6,006 nucleotides of DNA from Lysobacteraceae bacterium (GTDB taxonomy: Bacteria; Pseudomonadota; Gammaproteobacteria; Xanthomonadales; Xanthomonadaceae). A program made the position numbers and the translations under genes. The notes under the pieces are model-generated. The model did not search any database and was not told the DNA's origin. It saw nothing but the letters and a program-made list of their open reading frames with translations. Positions within the stretch are counted from its first letter, which is position 1. Each line of letters begins with the position of its first letter. Location of the stretch: NCBI GenBank assembly GCA_004173415.1, contig SEHC01000153.1, positions 1 through 6,006 on the forward strand. The letters run 5' to 3'. This document shows, piece after piece, positions 1 through 5,205 of the stretch.

Positions 1-113
1 CCGGCGACGGATCGGCCGCGATGCTGCAGCTGACCCTGGGCCAGGATCAGCCCCGGCAAGTCGTGGACCTGGATGTGATGCGCTACTCGGGCTGCTACTT
101 CGCCCGCATCTGA
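1..113 (+). CDS. C-terminal fragment of an unidentified protein, 5' end outside window
   Basis: Reading in the frame that starts at base 3 gives 36 codons without interruption, ending in TGA at 111-113. The tail reads as a hydrophilic stretch followed by VVDLDVMRYSGCYFARI. I do not recognise a family from so short a piece. The end is of interest because a cysteine sits six residues from the C-terminus and is followed by two aromatic residues. The next gene downstream ends the same way (C-F-W-I-S-L), so this may be a related small exported protein; that is inference only. The stop is 92 bases upstream of the next start on the same strand. The reading frame is the longest open one reaching the edge, and the codon use is GC-rich like the neighbours. 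Confidence 0.55.
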   Translation, partial: GDGSAAMLQLTLGQDQPRQVVDLDVMRYSGCYFARI

Positions 114-149
114 TCGCAACGACGCGCAGGAATTCCCGCAGGATCACTC

Positions 150-194
150 ATGCGGCGTGGCCCCGCGCTTCCCATCGTGCGGCGCCACGGTTAG
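150..194 (+). CDS. possible 14-residue leader ORF
   Basis: ATG at 150, with an AGGA at 140-143 six bases upstream, opens a 14-codon frame, MRRGPALPIVRRHG, closed by TAG at 192-194. It ends 11 bases before the start of the DUF4124-like gene, which itself has no good Shine-Dalgarno. This would fit a translated leader that feeds ribosomes to the next start, but such a short ORF can easily arise by chance in GC-rich DNA. The codons show no run of one amino acid that would suggest attenuation. Confidence 0.15.
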   Translation: MRRGPALPIVRRHG

Positions 195-205
195 TCTGGC
201 CGACG

Positions 206-703
206 ATGCCGCTTCCCCGAACCGCAGCCCTGCTTTGCGTCCTTTGCCTGGCGGCTTTCCCTCTTGCCGTGTCCCCGGCCCTGGCCCAGAAGATCCAGCG
301 CTGCAGCACCATGCAGGGGCAGACGGTCTACACCGACCGGCGCTGCGAGGACATCGGAGCCATGGACCGGCTGCCGCGCGTCGACGGCACTCGCGCCCTT
401 CGCTCCTCGGGCATCTACCGCAGCGGCTGCTCGCGCACGCTCAGCGACCTGGTCTACCAGATCACGGCGGCGATCGAGAACAGGGACGTCAACCGCCTGG
501 CCAGCGTCTACCAGTGGGCCGGAGTATCCAATTCTTCCGCGAACCGCATCCTCGACCGTCTCGAAGCGATCGTGGAGCGGCCGCTGGTGGACATCGCGCC
601 GGTGCATCCGCGACCCCCGCCGATCACCGACGAAAACGGCGTGGTGATCGACGACAACAGCGATGGCTACCGGAGTTACAACTGCTTCTGGATCAGCCTC
701 TGA
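206..703 (+). CDS. small exported DUF4124-like protein (165 aa), function unknown
   Basis: The N-terminus is a typical Sec signal peptide: a short Pro/Arg start, a hydrophobic core at about residues 7-22 and an A-L-A signal-peptidase site after residue 27, so the mature protein begins QKIQRC. Residues 29-50 (IQRCSTMQGQTVYTDRRC) resemble the DUF4124 pattern, in which a short beta segment ends in a Y-[TS]-D-R motif. Mature cysteines at 33, 47, 75 and 160 could form two disulfides in the periplasm. Residues 75-125 look helical and are followed by a proline-rich stretch at 132-139. No catalytic motif is visible. The start at 206 is chosen because it gives the signal peptide, although no clear Shine-Dalgarno precedes it. 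The stop lies 67 bases before ilvE. Periplasmic location is inferred; the function is unknown. Confidence 0.8.
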   Translation: MPLPRTAALLCVLCLAAFPLAVSPALAQKIQRCSTMQGQTVYTDRRCEDIGAMDRLPRVDGTRALRSSGIYRSGCSRTLSDLVYQITAAIENRDVNRLASVYQWAGVSNSSANRILDRLEAIVERPLVDIAPVHPRPPPITDENGVVIDDNSDGYRSYNCFWISL

Positions 704-758
704 CCATGCGTGGCGCAGGCGGGCGCCCAACGCTGGCACAATGAAAGCGCGAATCCCC

Positions 759-763
759 AGGAG
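759..763 (+). promoter_or_regulatory. ribosome binding site of ilvE
   Basis: AGGAG at 759-763 stands seven bases before the ATG at 771. It decides the start: the frame stays open upstream to 663, but the extra 36 codons overlap the preceding gene and are not part of the IlvE family. Confidence 0.8.
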
Positions 764-770
764 TCCCGCC

Positions 771-1682
771 ATGCAGTTTCCCGAGAAGATCTGGCACAAC
801 GGCATCATCAAGCCCTGGGCCGAGGCCACCACCCACGTCATGGCCCATGCGATCCATTACGGCTCGTCGGTATTCGAAGGCATCCGCGCCTACCAGACCC
901 CGGCCGGCACGGCGATCTTCCGCCTGCACGACCACAACCGGCGCCTGTTCCAGTCGGCCCGCATCTACGACATCGACATTCCCTACACGCTTGACCAGAT
1001 CAACGCCGCCTGCCGCGAGATCGTCCGCGTCAATGGCCTGGCCAAGGCCTACCTGCGCCCGGTCGTGTTCCGCGGCTATGGCGGTATCGGCATCGCGGCC
1101 GAAACGCCGATCGACGTGGCCATCGCGGCGATGGAGTTCGGCAACTACCTCGGCGCCGACGGCATGGAGAAAGGCATCGACGCCTGCGTTTCCAGCTGGC
1201 AACGCGTCGCCCCCAATACCCTGCCCGCCGGGGCCAAGGCCGGGGGCAACTATCTCTCCGGGCAGCTGGTCACGCGCGAGGCGCGCCGCCACGGCTATGG
1301 CGAGGGCATCGCCCTGGCTTCCACCGGCCTGCTCAGCGAAGGCGCCGGCGAGAACCTGTTCCTGGTCTTCGAAGGCGCGCTCCACACCACCCCGGCCAGC
1401 GCCTCGCTGCTGGCCGGCATCACCCGCAACTCGATCATCCACCTGGCCCGCGACCACGGCATCGAAGTGGTCGAGCGCGATATCCCGCGCGAGTACCTGT
1501 ACCTGTGCGACGAACTGTTCATGTGCGGGACCGCCGCGGAAATCACCCCGTTGCGCTCGGTCGACGGCAAGGCGGTCGGCGACGGCAAGCCGGGGCCGGT
1601 GACGCGCAGGATCCAGGACCTGTTCTTCGGCCTGTTCGATGGCCGGACGGAGGACCGGCGGGGCTGGCTGGACTACCTGTGA
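771..1682 (+). CDS. ilvE: branched-chain amino-acid aminotransferase (EC 2.6.1.42)
   Basis: This cytoplasmic PLP enzyme transfers the amino group between glutamate and the 2-oxo acids of leucine, isoleucine and valine, the last step of their synthesis and the first of their breakdown. The 303-residue product is close to the usual length of about 305-310 and can be followed from end to end against E. coli IlvE. Visible landmarks are the N-terminal HAIHYGSSVFEGIRAY (residues 26-41), the phosphate-binding arginine at about R58, the catalytic lysine K156 in NTLPAGAKAGGNYLSG, E190 (the expected partner of the PLP ring nitrogen) in LSEGAGENLF, the phosphate-loop segment AGITRNSII (215-223), and CGTAAEITP (252-260). 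It is class IV of the fold types. The start follows from the AGGAG and homology. A weak -10-like CACAAT lies at 737-742, without a convincing -35. No leucine-rich leader is seen. The gene converges on the kinase gene. Confidence 0.97.
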   Translation: MQFPEKIWHNGIIKPWAEATTHVMAHAIHYGSSVFEGIRAYQTPAGTAIFRLHDHNRRLFQSARIYDIDIPYTLDQINAACREIVRVNGLAKAYLRPVVFRGYGGIGIAAETPIDVAIAAMEFGNYLGADGMEKGIDACVSSWQRVAPNTLPAGAKAGGNYLSGQLVTREARRHGYGEGIALASTGLLSEGAGENLFLVFEGALHTTPASASLLAGITRNSIIHLARDHGIEVVERDIPREYLYLCDELFMCGTAAEITPLRSVDGKAVGDGKPGPVTRRIQDLFFGLFDGRTEDRRGWLDYL

Positions 1683-1702
1683 GCGCCGGTGGCGCCGCGC
1701 TC
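1681..1702. other. small inverted repeat between convergent genes
   Basis: GAGCGC (1681-1686) pairs with GCGCTC (1697-1702) around a 10-base loop; a competing smaller hairpin is GCGCC/GGCGC at 1683-1695. It straddles the ilvE stop and lies just beyond the kinase stop on the other strand. There is no T-run on either side, so it is at best a weak terminator or 3'-end structure for either transcript. Confidence 0.3.
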
Positions 1703-1715
1703 GCGCCAGGTCCGG

Positions 1716-3062
1716 TCAGGTGTCGTTGAAGCGCAGCGTTGCCACCACGCCACGCTGTGCGCCGGGCTGCACCCCGACCTGCCAGCCGTAGAGTTCGCAA
1801 AGCCGGCTGACGATGGACAGGCCGATGCCGCCGCCCTGGGAATGGCTGGCATGGGTGCCGCGGTAGCCGCGCTTGAACAGGTGTTCCGCGTCCTCGGTGC
1901 TCAGGCCCGGGCCGGAGTCGATCACCTCGACGCTGTCGGCGCGCAGGCGCACCAGCACTTCGCCTTCCAGGGTGTACTTCACCGCATTGCCGATCAGGTT
2001 GCCCAACGCCACCGAGACCGCCGATTCGGGCGCGTCCACGGTCAGCCCGCTCTCGCCTTCCATGCGCAGCAGCAGTGGCTTGCTGCCCAGCTGCGCGCGA
2101 TGGGCATCGAGCAACTGCTCGGCGACCCGCCCCACCAGGGTGTTGCCCTGGCCGCGCTCGTTGCGCGACAGCAGCAGCAGCGAACCGATCAGGTCGGTGC
2201 ACTGCTGCTCGGCCCGCTGGATGCGCAGCAGGCGCTGTTCGACCTTGTCGTCGAGGCCGGGCTGGTTCAACAGCAGTTCGGTGGCCCCGCGGATGACCGC
2301 CAGGGGGGTGCGCAGCTCATGGCTGACGTCGGCGTTGAACTCGCGGTCGCGCTGCACCACCCGGGTCAGGCGCGCTGAATAATCGTCCAGCGCTTCGGCC
2401 AGCTGTCCGACCTCGTCGTCGGGAAAGTTCGGCGCCAGCGGCTTGGGGTCGCTGCTGCCGCGATACGAGCGCAGGCGCCGGGCCAGGTCCGACACCGGGC
2501 TCATCACCTTGGAAGCCGACCACCAGCCGAGCACCAGCGACAGGATCACGAACACGGTCACCGCCAGCACCAGCCACCAGACCAGGCGCCGCTGCGCGGT
2601 CTGCGCGCGCAGCGTGTCGTAGGCCAGGAAGTACCACGCGTTCGGCGTCTTGCGCACCGCCACCTTGTAGGAGAGCGGCTTGTTGTTCTCGTCGGTTCCG
2701 TTGTAGCTGGCGATGCCCTCGGGCATGCCGACCCATTCCGGATAGTCCACCGCCAGCCGCGCCATCGCCGCCGGGTCGTTGGGATTGACCACCCGGCCGT
2801 ACATCTGGTCGACCGCCAGGGTAGGCTTGGCGTCGGGATTCTGCTGGTGCGAACGCATGTACTCGTCGATGTTGCGGGTCATGACGTCGTCGACCAGCTG
2901 GTTCTCGATGTACTTGCTGGCCCATACCGCGGCGAAGGCGAACAGCACGGTCAGGCCGAAGCCCAGCAGGACGAACGAAAGCACGATGCGGCTGCGCAGC
3001 CGCCGGCGGTAGCTGCGATGGGAGTTGCCCGTTGGCCGGGCAACGTTTTCGGGCTTAGGCAT
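1716..3062 (-). CDS. membrane sensor histidine kinase, ColS-like partner of the adjacent regulator
   Basis: The 448-residue product has a basic cytoplasmic N-terminus, a first membrane helix at about 25-49, a periplasmic domain at about 50-159, a second helix at about 160-181 and a HAMP linker at about 182-235. The HisKA domain follows, with phosphorylated histidine H248 in FNADVSHELRTPLAVI. The HATPase_c domain shows N355/N359 (GNLIGNAVKYT), DSGPGL at 382-387, the F-box region EHLFKRGYRG and GGGIGLSI at 410-417. All catalytic motifs are intact, so it should be an active kinase that phosphorylates the response regulator. ATG at 3062 overlaps the regulator's stop by 8 bases, which points to translational coupling; its own Shine-Dalgarno is weak. 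The pairing with a ColR-like regulator suggests a ColS/VgrS-type metal sensor. However, the periplasmic glutamates (53, 67, 109, 115, 125) form no ExxE motif, so the signal is uncertain. Confidence 0.93.
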   Translation of the reverse strand: MPKPENVARPTGNSHRSYRRRLRSRIVLSFVLLGFGLTVLFAFAAVWASKYIENQLVDDVMTRNIDEYMRSHQQNPDAKPTLAVDQMYGRVVNPNDPAAMARLAVDYPEWVGMPEGIASYNGTDENNKPLSYKVAVRKTPNAWYFLAYDTLRAQTAQRRLVWWLVLAVTVFVILSLVLGWWSASKVMSPVSDLARRLRSYRGSSDPKPLAPNFPDDEVGQLAEALDDYSARLTRVVQRDREFNADVSHELRTPLAVIRGATELLLNQPGLDDKVEQRLLRIQRAEQQCTDLIGSLLLLSRNERGQGNTLVGRVAEQLLDAHRAQLGSKPLLLRMEGESGLTVDAPESAVSVALGNLIGNAVKYTLEGEVLVRLRADSVEVIDSGPGLSTEDAEHLFKRGYRGTHASHSQGGGIGLSIVSRLCELYGWQVGVQPGAQRGVVATLRFNDT

Positions 3063-3732
3063 CCGGTGCCGCTATCCGGTAGCCGATTCCGTGGCGGGTC
3101 TGGATGAAGGGCGTATCGAAGGGCTTGTCGACCACCGCGCGCAGCCCGTGGATGTGCACGCGCAGCGAATCGGAATCGGGCAGCTCCTCGCCCCATACGC
3201 GGGTTTCCAGTTCCTGGCGCGTGACCACCGCCGGTGACGCCTCCATCAGCGCCTGCAGGATCTTCAGTGCGGTGGGGTTGAGCTGCAGGAGCTTGCCCTG
3301 GCGGCGGACTTCCAGGGTATCCAGGTTGTACTCCAGCTCGCCCACTTCCAGGACCCGCGTCTGCACGCCCTTGCCGCGCCGCGAAAGCGCGTTCAGGCGG
3401 ACCTCCACTTCCTGCAAGGCGAACGGCTTGATCAGGTAGTCGTCGGCGCCCGAATCGAACCCGGCCAGCTTGTTGTCCAGGGTATCGCGCGCGGTCAGCA
3501 TCAGCACCGGGGTCTGCTTGCGCGCTTCGTTGCGGAGCTTGCGGCAGACCTCGAGGCCGTCCATGCCGGGCAGGTTGAGGTCCAGCACGATCGCATCGAA
3601 ATCATGCACCACCGCCAGGTGCAGCCCGGTCACGCCGTCGGCGGCGAAATCCACGGTGTGGCCGCGGTCCTCGAGGTAGTCGCCGAGGTTGGCCGCGATG
3701 TCGCTGTTGTCTTCTATGACCAGGATGCGCAT
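3055..3732 (-). CDS. OmpR/PhoB-family DNA-binding response regulator, ColR-like
   Basis: The 225-residue protein has a receiver domain at about 1-115, with acidic residues E7/D8, phosphoacceptor D51 (IVLDLNLPG), T80 and K102 (LIKPF) all present. A winged-helix Trans_reg_C domain follows at about 127-222, ending RHGIGYRI. The pattern DSDSLRVHIHGLRAVVDKPFD near the C-terminus, together with the receiver N-terminus, closely resembles Pseudomonas ColR as I remember it, so ColR/VgrR-like is a reasonable subfamily call. I give no symbol because several paralogous systems of this type occur in xanthomonads. The start at 3732 has a GGAG (3738-3741) five bases upstream, immediately beyond the preceding gene's stop at 3745-3747, leaving a 12-base gap. 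It is very likely co-transcribed with the secreted-protein gene before it and the kinase after it. Expected targets would be envelope or metal-homeostasis genes, by family analogy only. Confidence 0.95.
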   Translation of the reverse strand: MRILVIEDNSDIAANLGDYLEDRGHTVDFAADGVTGLHLAVVHDFDAIVLDLNLPGMDGLEVCRKLRNEARKQTPVLMLTARDTLDNKLAGFDSGADDYLIKPFALQEVEVRLNALSRRGKGVQTRVLEVGELEYNLDTLEVRRQGKLLQLNPTALKILQALMEASPAVVTRQELETRVWGEELPDSDSLRVHIHGLRAVVDKPFDTPFIQTRHGIGYRIAAPDA

Positions 3733-3744
3733 TGGTTCTCCATT

Positions 3745-4233
3745 TCAGCCCGAGGCGGGCATTTGAATACGTTGGTTTTCACGCAGCGCCTTTTCCGACT
3801 GCTCGGCGGCGCGGCGACGTTCGGCTACGGTAGCGCACTGAGTGGTAGTGCGGTGCGAACCCACCTTCTTCTCGCGCTTGCATACCAGCAGGCTGTCGGC
3901 GCCGGCCCGGGTAAGGATGTTGTTGGCCACTTCCTGGTCGTTGAACACCGCGGCTTTCTCCGTGGCCGACATCGCGCCGATGCCGCCGGCCTGGGCCAGC
4001 GCCGTGGAAATGCGCTGCAGCGCGCCCCGGACCACTTCACGGTCCTTCTGGCTGATCTCGCTGTAGGTCTCTCCGTCGGCCAGGTCGGCCTCGATCACCT
4101 TGTACTGTTCGGCGAACGACGCGGTGACGTCGACGGCCGTCCGTTCCGCCCCCGGGGCTGACTTGGAGTCGATCGAGGCATGGGCAGCGGAGGTCGCGGC
4201 CATCATCAGCAACATCAGGGCAATCTTTCGCAT
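3745..4233 (-). CDS. secreted protein of unknown function, paralogue 2 (162 aa), linked to the two-component system
   Basis: The signal peptide is clear: MRKIALMLLMMAATSAAHA with an A-H-A cleavage site after residue 19, giving a mature protein of about 143 residues that starts SIDSKS. The mature part is charged and mostly helical in appearance. It contains two cysteines, C118 in LLVCKREKKVGSH and C133 in TTTQC, likely joined in the periplasm, followed by an Arg/Glu-rich helix (AERRRAAEQSEKALRENQR). The pattern C-[KR]-x-E-x(3)-G-S-x(n)-C-x-T recurs, as far as I remember, in many small exported proteobacterial proteins of unknown role. ATG at 4233 has a GGAG at 4241-4244 seven bases upstream. 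It is a near-copy of the preceding gene (about 85% identity over residues 20-155, no gaps). It ends 12 bases before the response-regulator start, so it is probably in that operon. I do not recognise a named family. Confidence 0.87.
   Translation of the reverse strand: MRKIALMLLMMAATSAAHASIDSKSAPGAERTAVDVTASFAEQYKVIEADLADGETYSEISQKDREVVRGALQRISTALAQAGGIGAMSATEKAAVFNDQEVANNILTRAGADSLLVCKREKKVGSHRTTTQCATVAERRRAAEQSEKALRENQRIQMPASG
3769..4176 (-). repeat. tandem gene duplication, downstream copy
   Basis: This stretch codes for residues 20-155 of the 162-aa protein and matches 4378-4785 with a constant offset of 609 bases and no gap. Many differences are silent: of the six codons L150-R155, five differ at synonymous positions while the protein is the same. 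This points to an old duplication kept under selection rather than a recent copy. The signal peptides and tails lie outside the conserved core. Confidence 0.85.
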
Positions 4234-4335
4234 TCGTAATCTCCGGTCAGGTGTCGGGGTTGGCAGCCGGCCTGGGCCGGCGCCGGATTGCGATGGTATG
4301 GGATACCGCGGCGTGGGTGGCGCCGTTACCGGCCG
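4234..4335 (-). other. structured 102-base spacer between the paralogues
   Basis: The spacer carries three inverted repeats: GCCGGCC-TG-GGCCGGC (4266-4281), GGTAT-GGG-ATACC (4295-4307) and CGGCG/CGCCG (4309-4313 with 4321-4325). No T-run follows any of them on the minus strand, so they are not standard terminators. They could slow or partly stop transcription, or protect or process the message between the first paralogue and the downstream three genes. No convincing promoter for the downstream gene is seen. Confidence 0.4.
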
Positions 4336-4842
4336 TCATCCGCCACGCGGCAGGCATCCGTTGGTGCCACAGGCGAAGCGCTGGTTCTCGCGCAAGGCCT
4401 TTTCGGACTGTTCATGGGCACGGCGACGTTCGGCGACGGTGCTGCACTGGGTGGTGGTGCGGTGCGAACCCACCTGCTTCTCGCGCTTGCAGACCAGCAG
4501 GCTGTCTGCGCCGGCGCGGGTGAGGAGGTTGTTGGCCATTTCCTGGTCGTTGAACACCGCCGCCTTGTCCGTAGCCGACAGCGCCTCGACGCTGCCGGCC
4601 CGTGCCAGCGCCGTGGAAATCCGCTGCAACGCGCCGCGGACCGCTTCGCGGTCCTTGGGGCTGATCTCGCGATACGTCTGGCCATCGGCCAGGTCGGCCT
4701 CGATGGCCTTGTACTGTCCGGCGAACGATGCGGTGACGTCAACGGCGGTTTTTTCCGCCCTGCTGGCGGACCGGGAGTCGATGCTTGCCTGGGCTACCGA
4801 CGCCGCCATCCACAGCACCGAAAACAGGACCAGCTTGTTCAT
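4336..4842 (-). CDS. secreted protein of unknown function, paralogue 1 (168 aa), first gene of the probable operon
   Basis: MNKLVLFSVLWMAASVAQA is a signal peptide with an A-Q-A site after residue 19; the mature protein begins SIDSRS. From residue 20 to 155 it aligns without gaps to the next gene, with 21 differences by hand count, mostly conservative (for example I/L, V/M, E/D, K/R). The shared cysteines are C118 and C133. The C-terminal tail differs completely: here RFACGTNGCLPRGG adds C157 and C163, which the other copy lacks. The frame is open upstream to 5058, but those 72 codons would cross the terminator hairpin at 5028-5056 and show no signal peptide, so 4842 is the start; GGGGG at 4849-4853 is the only Shine-Dalgarno-like sequence, six bases away. 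As the first gene after a terminator and a candidate promoter, it probably heads the transcript that also carries the regulator and kinase. No enzymatic motif is visible. Confidence 0.87.
   Translation of the reverse strand: MNKLVLFSVLWMAASVAQASIDSRSASRAEKTAVDVTASFAGQYKAIEADLADGQTYREISPKDREAVRGALQRISTALARAGSVEALSATDKAAVFNDQEMANNLLTRAGADSLLVCKREKQVGSHRTTTQCSTVAERRRAHEQSEKALRENQRFACGTNGCLPRGG
4378..4785 (-). repeat. tandem gene duplication, upstream copy
   Basis: This is the partner of 3769-4176, coding for residues 20-155 of the 168-aa protein. Similarity ends sharply at codon 155, after which the two proteins have unrelated C-terminal tails. Confidence 0.85.
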
Positions 4843-4878
4843 GCAAAACCCCCAACGGGTTGAAATTGGATAGCTGCC

Positions 4879-4909
4879 GCCAGACGCGACCCCTGCGGGC
4901 GGCCAGACG
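4879..4909 (-). promoter_or_regulatory. repeated 8-mer in the operon leader, possible regulator site
   Basis: GCCAGACG occurs at 4879-4886 and again at 4902-4909 on the + strand, with starts 23 bases apart, about two helical turns. OmpR-family regulators bind direct repeats on one face of the helix, so this could be a site for the encoded regulator. An overlapping hairpin (GCCGCC 4876-4881 with GGCGGC 4898-4903) is an alternative reason for the pattern. Confidence 0.2.
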
Positions 4910-4910
4910 G

Positions 4911-4939
4911 AATATAACCGCACCCGGGCGCGAGCCGGA
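4911..4939 (-). promoter_or_regulatory. candidate promoter of the secreted-protein/two-component operon
   Basis: On the minus strand TATATT (4916-4911) matches five of six bases of a sigma-70 -10 box and lies in an otherwise very GC-rich stretch, about 68 bases before the ATG at 4842. The hexamer 17 bases further upstream (TCCGGC) is a poor -35, which would fit an activator-dependent promoter. Further upstream, GGGGCCGG occurs twice, 18 bases apart, in a GC-rich tract of doubtful meaning. Confidence 0.35.
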
Positions 4940-5020
4940 CCGGCCCCGCGATCCGTCCCGGCCCCCGCCATCCGCCGGCGAACGAGTCCCGGAAAGCGCG
5001 GCGACCGCAGCACGGGCCGC

Positions 5021-5056
5021 ATAAAAAGACCCAGGCGGGCCGTGCCCGCCTGGGTC
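5021..5056 (-). terminator. Rho-independent terminator downstream of rimK
   Basis: GACCCAGGCGGGC (5028-5040) and its exact complement (5044-5056) form a 13-bp perfect, GC-rich stem with a 3-base loop. Read on the minus strand it is followed at once by TTTTTAT (5027-5021). On the plus strand it is followed by AAAA, so it acts in the minus direction. It closes the rimK transcript and insulates the downstream operon. Confidence 0.9.
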
Positions 5057-5205
5057 AAAAGTTACCCGATTACCGTAATGCCGTCCGCCGCTGTCCACTG
5101 ACGTTGGAGCACGGAGTTGCGGTCGGGCAAAGCTACTCGGGGTCCGATTAAACGGCCGTTAAAACCTGGGGGAAGGACCGTTCAGCCTCGCCTTCACATT
5201 TCATC
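5057..5205 (-). other. 149-base 3' tail of rimK, no gene seen
   Basis: Between the rimK stop and the terminator there is no credible coding frame. It holds two short palindromes, ATTAC-C-GTAAT (5069-5079) and AACGGCCGTT (5151-5160). A TTTAAT (5152-5147, minus strand) resembles a -10 box but has only a poor -35. The stretch could be a plain 3' untranslated region or could yield a small RNA of roughly 115-150 bases ending at the strong terminator; the sequence alone does not decide. Confidence 0.35.

Noticed and set aside
663..770. Upstream extension of ilvE by 36 codons
   Set aside because: It overlaps the preceding gene, has no ribosome site and no match to the family N-terminus; AGGAG plus ATG at 771 explains the start.
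693..1457. 254-codon open frame antisense to ilvE
   Set aside because: It lies wholly across a clearly identified IlvE; the composition is typical of antisense frames in GC-rich DNA.
1543..2202. 219-codon minus-strand frame inside the kinase 3' region
   Set aside because: It is a shifted frame of the kinase; the true frame carries the complete HATPase_c motifs to its stop at 1716.
4100..4873. Long open frames on the + strand opposite the two secreted-protein genes (also 3604-4161 and 4288-4863), similar to one another
   Set aside because: Their similarity only mirrors that of the minus-strand paralogues. They lack ribosome sites and plausible domains, while the minus frames have signal peptides and mostly silent differences.
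4940..4965. GGGGCCGG repeated 18 bases apart upstream of the candidate promoter
   Set aside because: It lies in a tract made almost only of G and C, where such repeats are expected by chance; noted but not called as an operator.
4843..5058. Upstream extension of the 168-aa protein to 5058
   Set aside because: It would run through the rimK terminator and hide the evident signal peptide that starts at 4842.
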